Shown here in pieces: positions 5,274 to 12,127 of a DNA stretch of 18,195 nt. The notes beneath the pieces are model-generated. The model was not told the origin of the DNA and ran no database searches. It saw nothing but the letters and a program-made list of their open reading frames with translations. The stretch comes from an uncultured Treponema sp. (lineage in GTDB: Bacteria; Spirochaetota; Spirochaetia; Treponematales; Treponemataceae): positions 1-18,195 of the forward strand of contig CALDID010000018.1 in the NCBI GenBank assembly GCA_937901865.1, in the 5' to 3' direction. Numbering within the stretch: position 1 is the first letter of the stretch; each line of letters starts with the position of its first letter. A program made the position numbers and the translations under genes.

Positions 5274-6821
5274 TCACTCATTTGCAAGGTGAAAGAAATC
5301 AACAGCATTTACAAGCTCTTTTGCATTATTCGATAGCTCTTGTGCCATTGCTGCCATCTGTTCTGCGGCACTTGCATTCTGCTGCACTACGGTGTCTAGC
5401 TGCGTGATTGCAAGGCTTACTTGCTCTGCTCCGCTGTCTTGTTCCTTGCTCGCATGAGCGATTTCATCAACAAGCTCGGCTGTTTCGGCAATACTCGGCA
5501 CAATGTCGCTAATAACATTATTTGCCTTTTCTGCCATGCCGATTGTCTTTGTCGAAAGCTCTGTGATTTCTCCTGCTGCGGCAGCACTTCTCTCGGCTAA
5601 TTTTCTAACTTCTCCTGCAACAACAGCAAAGCCCTTTCCTGCCTCTCCTGCTCTTGCGGCTTCTATGGCGGCATTTAGAGCTAAAAGATTAGTTTGGCTT
5701 GCAATATCTCCAATAATCGTGACTTTTTCAGCGATTTCTTTGATAGCAATCATTGCATTATTTACCGCTTCGCTTCCAGTTTTTGTTTCACTGCTTGTTT
5801 TTTCTGCTATTTTGCCTGTTTTCATAGCATTTTCGGCATTTTGCTTTATGTTGCTTGCCATCTCTTCCATTGTTGCGCTCATCTCTTCTGTGCTTGCCGC
5901 CTGCTCACTTGCACCTGCAGAAACGCTTTGACTTGTCGCACTTATTTGCTCACAGCCTTGCTTCATCTGATTAGAAGCATTTGCTACGGTGTGCAGTGTT
6001 TCTGTAAATGTTTTTACCATATTGCTAAATGAACGGCTCATTATGCCAATTTCATCGCCTCGTGTTGTATTGTAAATGGCGTTGTTTTCTTTGTCAGAAA
6101 GAGAAGAAAGCGTTAAATCTCCCTTTCCCGCATCGCTAAGAGCTTTTGTTAGTATAGCAAGCGGTGATTTTATTCCGTGTATTATAACGTAAGTAATCAC
6201 CGAAATAGCTAATGCGACAATAACAGTGATAAGAGCGACAAGCGTCTGCTTTGCTTTTATTGCTTTTTCAAATTGTTCATTGTTTTCTTTTGCGAAGGTT
6301 AAACATTCGTCTTTTAGTTTGACTAAATCAAAATCATAAGTGCGGGCAAGCAGAGAAATTGATTCTAACTCGTCTAAAACTTCGTCTGTAATTCCGATTT
6401 CAAAAGCCTCGTCTAACCAAGCTGTTCTTTTGCTTCGGATTGTATATCCCTGCGATTTTATAGAATTCCAAATAGGTTGTATGTTTTCGGGCAGTTCAAG
6501 AATGTCTATTTCTGACGCAAAAGCCTCTTCTGCTCCCTGTAAAGAAGCAATGTCTTCTTTTAGTGTGCTATTTACTTTTCCACGAGGAAGCAGAATCGTT
6601 AAATCGTAAAGAATTGTTTGTAACTCTTTATTAAAAGAAGCTAATTCTGAAGGGAGATAAGTATATTTTTGCATTTGCTCACTAATTTTTGAGCTTTCGC
6701 TACGAACTTTTGTTGTGAGCAACTGCATTATGGCTGTCTCAACGATAAGTGCAACAAAAAGGCATGCAAAACAGGCGTATAGCTTTGCTCCTATTTTGAT
6801 ATTGCTCAATTTCAGTTTCAT
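5274..6821 (-). CDS. Methyl-accepting chemotaxis protein 1
   Basis: This 515-residue receptor has membrane helix 1 at about 14-34, a mostly helical periplasmic part (35-190, size and predicted shape fitting a four-helix-bundle sensor), membrane helix 2 at ~192-214, a HAMP domain (~215-272) and the coiled-coil signalling domain (~275-510). The hairpin tip reads GDIASQTNLLALNAAIEAAR, then AGEAGKGFAVVAGEVRKLAE, the strongly conserved CheA/CheW contact region. Methylation-helix type sequences (EQAASTEEMSATMEEMA) flank it. It ends at VDFFHLANE with no tail or CheR pentapeptide. Its ATG overlaps the cheW2 stop as ATGA, so the two are translationally coupled. The ligand is unknown. Confidence 0.95.
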   Translation of the reverse strand: MKLKLSNIKIGAKLYACFACLFVALIVETAIMQLLTTKVRSESSKISEQMQKYTYLPSELASFNKELQTILYDLTILLPRGKVNSTLKEDIASLQGAEEAFASEIDILELPENIQPIWNSIKSQGYTIRSKRTAWLDEAFEIGITDEVLDELESISLLARTYDFDLVKLKDECLTFAKENNEQFEKAIKAKQTLVALITVIVALAISVITYVIIHGIKSPLAILTKALSDAGKGDLTLSSLSDKENNAIYNTTRGDEIGIMSRSFSNMVKTFTETLHTVANASNQMKQGCEQISATSQSVSAGASEQAASTEEMSATMEEMASNIKQNAENAMKTGKIAEKTSSETKTGSEAVNNAMIAIKEIAEKVTIIGDIASQTNLLALNAAIEAARAGEAGKGFAVVAGEVRKLAERSAAAAGEITELSTKTIGMAEKANNVISDIVPSIAETAELVDEIAHASKEQDSGAEQVSLAITQLDTVVQQNASAAEQMAAMAQELSNNAKELVNAVDFFHLANE

Positions 6822-7306
6822 ATTTTTTCCTCCTCTTTTGATTTAATAACCGCATCGCAAATTGTCTCAAGCTCATCTGATGAAAAAATCGAATCTGCAT
6901 TTAATATGATGATGTATTCTCCGTTTCTCATACCAACTCCGCTCACAAATCGAGATGCGATTGAGTTCCCCATAGGAGGCGGAGGCTCTTCCTCTGATAA
7001 ATCCATAGAAATAACCTCTTGCACGCTGTCTACAATGCCTCCAAAAAGCATTTTTGTGCCGTTATCGCATATTTCAAAGACGACGATATGAGTGTTTGAA
7101 TCGGCTTGTTTTGGCTCTAACCCGAACTTTTCTCTAAGGCGAACGATTGCTACATTCCTATCTCTTGAGCGAATAATTCCTGCAATCAGAGGGTCTGGAC
7201 ACGGCAAAGCCTGCGGTGCAGTGTAGGGTAGTACTTCAAGCACTTTGAATACACTCACCGCATATTTTGAGGTGCCAATTTTGAAAGTCAAGAATTGGTC
7301 AGCCAT
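6818..7306 (-). CDS. cheW: CheW-like coupling protein 2 (non-canonical)
   Basis: This 162-residue CheW domain begins MADQFLTFKIGTSKYAVSVFKVLEVLPY and is closely similar to CheW1 (shared FKV-EVL, LPC-P-I-G-I-SR pattern). Its central loop reads IIRSRDRNVAIVRLREKF, again keeping the arginines but lacking the usual Gly and Asp of 'IRGxVxxVxD'. A proline run (EEPPPPMG) lies in the middle loop. It sits between mcp2 and mcp1, overlapping the mcp1 start by 4 bp, and a weak AGGA site precedes its ATG. It should join receptor and CheA. The similarity of both pairs suggests duplication of an mcp-cheW unit. Confidence 0.92.
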   Translation of the reverse strand: MADQFLTFKIGTSKYAVSVFKVLEVLPYTAPQALPCPDPLIAGIIRSRDRNVAIVRLREKFGLEPKQADSNTHIVVFEICDNGTKMLFGGIVDSVQEVISMDLSEEEPPPPMGNSIASRFVSGVGMRNGEYIIILNADSIFSSDELETICDAVIKSKEEEKI

Positions 7307-7327
7307 TCGCTTTTTCCTGCCTTTTCA

Positions 7328-9463
7328 TTAAAATTCTTCAAAATCGGCATCGCTTATAGCTGTAGCGAACATCGATTGAATGGTTGGTTTACCTGTTTGT
7401 GCAGCTGGCTTTGCAGAAGGCTGCGGAATGCTTTTTTTCTCTGTCGGGATACTCACCTCTTCTGCTTGCACTTCCTCTACTGTTTCAACCGTATTCACAA
7501 TAGGCTGCGGCTTTACTTCCATAACAGGTCGTGAAGGCTCTTCGGCTTTAGGCGCAACGCTTTTTACGCTTTTTTGCACAGTGCTTTTGATTTGCGGCTT
7601 TGGAGCAACTACGGGCGCATGATATTCTTCACTTTGAGAAGAGTCGGTTTCATCGATGCGGAACACACTGATAGCCGACACGAGTTTTTCTGAGTTCGCA
7701 GAAAGCTCCTCCGCCATTGCCGCCATTTCTTCAGCCGCACTCGCGTTTTGCTGTACTACCGTGTCAAGCTGTGTGATAGCAAGGCTAATCTGTTCCGCTC
7801 CGCTATCTTGCTCTTTACTTGCGACTGCGATGTCTTCTACGAGCTGCGTTGTCTGCTCAATGGCAGGAACGACGCTCTGAATCATCTCGCCTGCGTGTTC
7901 TGACACTTTGAGAGTGTTCGCGCTGATTGTGCTGATTTCTCCTGCTGCCACAGCACTTCGCTCTGCAAGTTTTCTGATTTCGCTTGCAACAACAGCAAAT
8001 CCCTTGCCTGCCTCTCCTGCTCTTGCCGCTTCAATCGCCGCATTAAGAGCAAGCAGATTTGTTTGGCTTGAAATGTCTTCGATGATACCGATTTTGCTTG
8101 AAATCTCTTTAACCGCTTCAAGCGACTCTTGCACAGCCTTGCCTCCTGCATTGCTGTCTTGAGCCGTCTTGAGAGCGATGTGTCCTGTCTTTGCAGCATT
8201 TGCGGCGTTTTGCTTGATATTGCTTGCCATCTCTTCCATCGTTGCGCTCATCTCTTCTGTGCTTGCCGCCTGTTCGCTTGCACCTGCTGAAACGCTCTGG
8301 CTTGAAGAACTGATTTGGTCGCTTCCCTCTTTTACCTGCTCTGAAATCGATTTGACCGTTCTGACCGTGTGCGTAATCGAATTGACCATGTGTGTTAACG
8401 CAGTGCCCATACGCCCGATTTCGTCTTTGCGAGAACAGATTTTCGCTCTCGTTTCCTCGCTTACGCTTTCTAGTGTGAGGTCGCCGTCGGCTATGTCTTC
8501 AAGGCTTTCAGTAATGATGTTGACTGGATTGGCAATGCTTCCTGCGAACCATAGCGCGAAAAGTGAAGCGAGCGCGAGAATAATCAGCGTAACCACAGCA
8601 AGCGAAATTGCCATTGCATTAAGCGCACTGTGAAAGTCCTTTACGTTTGCAAGCACCGCCATTGCAAAATTCGTGCCTTCAATCGGACGATATGAAACGA
8701 AAAACTGTCTATTCCCCGTAAACTTGATTGTCGATGACCCTGTTTTTCCCGCAATCATTTCATTTGCGATTTCCGCCATATCCGAATAATCTTTGTCGCT
8801 TCTCGCGAGGTCTGCGAACGTTAGGTGCTTTTCAACCCACTCCGCATCTGCTGCGCCCATGATTTCGCCTGTCGAACGCGAGATGATAACGGGGTGTCCT
8901 GTCTTGCCGATAACAATCGCACCGCACATTCCGCTTAAAAAATCCGTCGAGCGATTCAAGCACACCGCGCCGATAATGTTGCCCTCTGTGTCTTTCATCG
9001 GAACAGCAAAAAGCATAGAAGTAACGCCCTGCAATTTGCTTAAAAGCGGGTCGCTCATCGCGTTTTCGCCCTGCAATGTCTTTTGGAAATAATCGCGGTC
9101 TGCAATGTTGACGCTCTGCCCCTCGCTGTTAAAGCCCTGTCCTCTCTTGTCCGCCAAAACAAAATAACGATGCCCGTCCGCTTTGTCCACATCGTCTATT
9201 GTCGATTGAGCCTTTTCGAGCATCGAAATATCGGGATTTTTCATTGTCTTGCGCCGCGCGATTGATTCGACCAAAACCATCTCGTTGTTGAAATTGGCGT
9301 TGACATATTGCGCAATGCTTTCGGCGATAATCTCGAAGTTTGACAGCGTCGAAGAAGATACCGCCTTATCCGAAAATATCATCGATACATTGAACAAAAG
9401 CGCGCCAAGCCCTATCGCCAGTACCGAAAAAGCTAAAATAATTTTTGCCTTTAGTGTTTTCAT
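7328..9463 (-). CDS. Methyl-accepting chemotaxis protein 2, dCache sensor with a proline-rich C-terminal tail
   Basis: This 711-residue receptor has membrane helix 1 at ~9-29, a periplasmic sensor (~36-275), membrane helix 2 at ~283-307, HAMP (~308-365) and the signalling domain (~366-603), with tip EDISSQTNLLALNAAIEAAR. The sensor has Cache marks: RGQGFNS, then DRDYFQKTLQG and AVPMKDTEGNIIGAV. The canonical amino-acid-binding pattern (RxWYxxA) is not there, so the ligand is unclear. After the signalling domain comes a ~95-residue tail rich in Pro, Lys, Glu and Val, ending DADFEEF. The last five residues, DFEEF, fit the aromatic-x-x-aromatic rule for CheR/CheB-tethering pentapeptides (NWETF in E. 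coli). The ATG follows an AAGGAG site and a 23-bp repeat array. Confidence 0.95.
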   Translation of the reverse strand: MKTLKAKIILAFSVLAIGLGALLFNVSMIFSDKAVSSSTLSNFEIIAESIAQYVNANFNNEMVLVESIARRKTMKNPDISMLEKAQSTIDDVDKADGHRYFVLADKRGQGFNSEGQSVNIADRDYFQKTLQGENAMSDPLLSKLQGVTSMLFAVPMKDTEGNIIGAVCLNRSTDFLSGMCGAIVIGKTGHPVIISRSTGEIMGAADAEWVEKHLTFADLARSDKDYSDMAEIANEMIAGKTGSSTIKFTGNRQFFVSYRPIEGTNFAMAVLANVKDFHSALNAMAISLAVVTLIILALASLFALWFAGSIANPVNIITESLEDIADGDLTLESVSEETRAKICSRKDEIGRMGTALTHMVNSITHTVRTVKSISEQVKEGSDQISSSSQSVSAGASEQAASTEEMSATMEEMASNIKQNAANAAKTGHIALKTAQDSNAGGKAVQESLEAVKEISSKIGIIEDISSQTNLLALNAAIEAARAGEAGKGFAVVASEIRKLAERSAVAAGEISTISANTLKVSEHAGEMIQSVVPAIEQTTQLVEDIAVASKEQDSGAEQISLAITQLDTVVQQNASAAEEMAAMAEELSANSEKLVSAISVFRIDETDSSQSEEYHAPVVAPKPQIKSTVQKSVKSVAPKAEEPSRPVMEVKPQPIVNTVETVEEVQAEEVSIPTEKKSIPQPSAKPAAQTGKPTIQSMFATAISDADFEEF

Positions 9464-9486
9464 ACCTAATTACTCCTTTTTTAAGG

Positions 9487-9624
9487 CTACTAGACTCTCG
9501 TAACGAGTGCTACTAGGCTTTAGTAACGCTCGTTACGAGAGCTTAGTAATGGGCGCTACGAGAGCTTAGTAATGAGCGTTACTAGACGTTCGTAATGGGC
9601 GTTACGAGCATCTAGTAGCGAACT
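9487..9624. repeat. Six-unit tandem array of 23-bp palindromic repeats (array 2)
   Basis: Six contiguous 23-bp units fill most of the gap between cheY and mcp2: 9487-9509, 9510-9532, 9533-9555, 9556-9578, 9579-9601 and 9602-9624 (the last is most diverged). Each has YTAC(T/G)AG, a variable centre, then (A/C)GTAR, and usually a YGNGCG joint. TAC at columns 2-4 and GTA at columns 14-16 are kept in all six. Both the core (TTAC..GTAA) and the joint (GTAAYG..CGYTAC) are palindromic, so there are two symmetry centres per unit. The array lies inside the operon and ends 23 bases before the mcp2 start, so it is probably transcribed as part of the mcp2 leader. The period is the same as array 1 although the sequences differ. 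Confidence 0.85.
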
Positions 9625-9631
9625 TAAAGGT

Positions 9632-10000
9632 TTATCCGATGATTTTCTTTACGACTGCTAAGAGCTTTTCGGCGGTGAATGGCTTGACAATCCAACCAGT
9701 CGCACCTGCAGCCTTGCCCTCTTGCATTTTTTCTTGCTGATTCTCTGTTGTCAGAGCGATAATCGGAGTGAACTTGTAGCCCTGAGTCTGTCGTATTTGC
9801 TTTGTGAGCTCTATGCCGTCCATACGAGGCATATTTATATCAGTAATGATAAGAGAAAATTTATCGGCTTGTGCCTTTTCAAGTGCGTCAACGCCGTCTT
9901 CTGCTTCTACAACTTCGTATCCCTCTTGTCCCAAAATAAAGCTCAAGCTCTTTCTGATAGAAAGCGAATCATCAACTGCAAGTATCTTCTTGTCTGCCAT
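9632..10000 (-). CDS. cheY: CheY-type single-domain response regulator
   Basis: Translation most likely starts at the ATG at 10000 (MADKKILAVDDS), because AGGAG lies 9 bases upstream; an earlier GTG would add nine residues and place that site inside the gene. The resulting 122-residue receiver has the acidic pair Asp10/Asp11, phospho-acceptor Asp54 (TDINMPRMDG), Thr84 (ALTTENQ) and Lys106 (VKPF): all key residues are present. It should be phosphorylated by CheA and signal to the flagellar switch or another output. It has no output domain. It sits between cheB (69 bp upstream) and the repeat array. Confidence 0.95.
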   Translation of the reverse strand: MADKKILAVDDSLSIRKSLSFILGQEGYEVVEAEDGVDALEKAQADKFSLIITDINMPRMDGIELTKQIRQTQGYKFTPIIALTTENQQEKMQEGKAAGATGWIVKPFTAEKLLAVVKKIIG

Positions 10001-10069
10001 AATAAACATCTCCTGTGCCAGTGGCACTTTTGTAAAAATATATTCTCAAGAACAGCTAAAAGCTGCATT

Positions 10070-11239
10070 TTATCGTCGAACTGCGCTCAGCATCGCTTGT
10101 GCAATATCAGGAAGCGGCACGATTTTGTCAACTCCGCCTAACTTTACCGCCTCTCCTGGCATTCCGTACACAATACACGTTGCTTCGTCCTGCGCAATGG
10201 TGTAAGCCCCAGTGTCGTGCATCTCTTTCATACCGTGTGCGCCGTCATCTCCCATGCCTGTCATAATTATGCCGACCGCATTTTGACCAGCATATCGGGC
10301 TGCACTGCGGAAAAGCACATCGACGCTTGGGCGGTGTCGTGAAACGAGCGGACCTGATTTCACTTCGACGTAATATCTGTTGCCGTCGCGCTTTAAAAGC
10401 GTATGGAAATCTCCTGGAGCAACTAAAGCCCTGCCTTGTATTACATCATCGCCGTCTTCAGCTTCTTTCACGTGGATTTTGCAAAGCCCGTCAAGACGCT
10501 GTGCAAAGGCGGCTGTAAAGTGCTTGGGCATGTGCTGCACGATGACGATTCCAGGCGCATCCGCTGGGAGCATTTCCAGAAAATCCTTCAGTGCCTCCGT
10601 CCCCCCCGTAGAAGCACCTACCACAACAACCCTTTCGGCTGTCTTTAATACGGTGAAATTTCCTTCTTTCGGCTCTTCAAGGATAACATCTGCCGTGAGC
10701 TTGGGCTGCACTCTATCGGCAAATCTTTCGCCAGCCTTTTGCAGCGTGTTGCTTGCAAATGTGCTTATTGCTCTTGGAGCTGTGCTATGAGACCTCTTTC
10801 CTGTCAGTGCAGAAGGAATAAGGCTCTTTAGCTTTCCTGTGCTCTTAAAAGCTGCCTTTACTGCATCTCCAATAATAGTTCTTGATTCCTCAATGAACTT
10901 CTTTGTGCCGAGCGAAGGCTTTGCGATGACATCGCATGCACCATATTCTAATGCCTTCACCGCATTTTCGCTGCCTTTTTCCACTCCCGCCGAACACACT
11001 ACAACAGGAATCGGGTCGCTTGTCGCATTCAGTTTCCTTAAAAACGTCAATCCGTCCATTCTTGCCATTTCAATGTCGAGAATGATAACGTCGGGGCGTT
11101 CCTGCTGAATCTTTTTTACACCAAAGATTGGGTCAGACGCTGTCGCAATTACCTTGATTTCGGGGTCAAGATTGAGAACATCAGACATCGTTTGGCGGAC
11201 AAGCGCAGAATCATCAATGATTAAAACTTTGATTGCCAT
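10070..11239 (-). CDS. cheB: Chemotaxis protein-glutamate methylesterase CheB
   Basis: This 389-residue protein starts at the ATG at 11239; an upstream TTG overlaps the GAGGTG ribosome site and is rejected. An N-terminal receiver (to ~125) has IIDDSALVRQ and phospho-Asp55 (ILDIEMARMDG). A ~75-residue linker leads to the esterase domain, with catalytic Ser210 (GASTGG), His236 (QHMPKHF) and Asp332 (MTGMGDDGAHG). CheB removes methyl groups from, and deamidates, receptor glutamates, giving adaptation when phosphorylated by CheA. It follows cheR by 21 bp in the operon. The linker is longer than that of E. coli CheB and contains basic and serine-rich stretches. Confidence 0.96.
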   Translation of the reverse strand: MAIKVLIIDDSALVRQTMSDVLNLDPEIKVIATASDPIFGVKKIQQERPDVIILDIEMARMDGLTFLRKLNATSDPIPVVVCSAGVEKGSENAVKALEYGACDVIAKPSLGTKKFIEESRTIIGDAVKAAFKSTGKLKSLIPSALTGKRSHSTAPRAISTFASNTLQKAGERFADRVQPKLTADVILEEPKEGNFTVLKTAERVVVVGASTGGTEALKDFLEMLPADAPGIVIVQHMPKHFTAAFAQRLDGLCKIHVKEAEDGDDVIQGRALVAPGDFHTLLKRDGNRYYVEVKSGPLVSRHRPSVDVLFRSAARYAGQNAVGIIMTGMGDDGAHGMKEMHDTGAYTIAQDEATCIVYGMPGEAVKLGGVDKIVPLPDIAQAMLSAVRR

Positions 11240-11260
11240 ATTTTCTTTACACCTCAATCA

Positions 11261-12127
11261 TCATATTTTCCTAAACACAGTGGGTGCCATATTTTTGAGC
11301 GGAAGATTCATTCCGAATATCGTTTCTGAATGTCCTAAAAACAAGTATCCCCCTGGAACTAGTTGATTGACGAGTTTCCTCACAACAGCCTCTTGTGTTG
11401 GTTTATCAAAATATATTAACACATTTCTGCAAAATATGATATTTTTCATACCACATTGAGAATAATTTGCGTCCATAAAGTTAAGCCGTTGAAACGTTAC
11501 CCTGTTTCTCACTTCCTCTTTCACTCTTACCAATGCTTTTTCTCTGTTGCAAGAGCGCAAAAAGTATTTCTTTTTCATATCATACGAGAGCTTGTCGACA
11601 GAAGACATCGCATATACTGCATTCATTGCTTTTGTGAGCACTTTTGTAGAAATATCAGTGGCAAGAATACGGAAGTCTGCAAAATGTCTTGGGTGCGCTC
11701 TTAAAAACTCATTCATCACGATAGACAGCGTATACGGCTCTTCGCCAGAAGAACAGCCTGCTGACCAAATATCTAGTTTTTGAATACCTTTTGAGTGAAA
11801 CTCTGGCAAAACAGAGTTTGTCAGATACTCAAAGTGCGTATTCTCTCTAAAAAAGTGCGTCAAGTTTGTTGTAAGCGCATCTATCATCAATATCATCTCT
11901 TCTTGTCCATCTTTGTGATTTGCAAAGACGTAATCGATGTATTGATTAAAGTTGGTAAAATGCAATGCCTTTAATCTGCTAGAAAGCCGAGCTTGAATCA
12001 TCAATTTCTTTGATTCAGGCATCTTTATTCCAACGTTTTCCTCCATAAATCTTGCAATTTTATGGAACTGCGCATCGCTAAGAGAAAGAGAAGCTTCTAG
12101 TTTTATGCCAGTAAGATACCTGCTCAT
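11261..12127 (-). CDS. cheR: Chemotaxis protein methyltransferase CheR
   Basis: This 288-residue protein has the N-terminal helical domain (ARFMEENVGIKMPESKKLMI) and the SAM-binding core: DIWSAGCSSGEEPYTLSI (motif I), FRILATDIS and NIIFCRNVLIYFD. It ends LFLGHSETIFGMN...PTVFRKI. It methylates receptor glutamates. The beta-subdomain loop (FLRSCNREKALVRV) aligns without insertion to E. coli CheR, which binds receptor pentapeptides; this agrees with a DFEEF tail on MCP2 but does not prove binding. Its ATG overlaps the cheA stop (ATGA), indicating coupled translation. Confidence 0.96.
   Translation of the reverse strand: MSRYLTGIKLEASLSLSDAQFHKIARFMEENVGIKMPESKKLMIQARLSSRLKALHFTNFNQYIDYVFANHKDGQEEMILMIDALTTNLTHFFRENTHFEYLTNSVLPEFHSKGIQKLDIWSAGCSSGEEPYTLSIVMNEFLRAHPRHFADFRILATDISTKVLTKAMNAVYAMSSVDKLSYDMKKKYFLRSCNREKALVRVKEEVRNRVTFQRLNFMDANYSQCGMKNIIFCRNVLIYFDKPTQEAVVRKLVNQLVPGGYLFLGHSETIFGMNLPLKNMAPTVFRKI

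Noticed and set aside
5274..5310. CheR pentapeptide on MCP1
   Set aside because: The protein ends VDFFHLANE without a linker, and the last five residues do not fit the aromatic-x-x-aromatic rule.
7328..9463. MCP2 as an amino-acid receptor
   Set aside because: The Cache domain is clear, but the amino-acid-binding RxWYxxA pattern is replaced by DRDYFQKTL, so I do not assign an amino-acid ligand.
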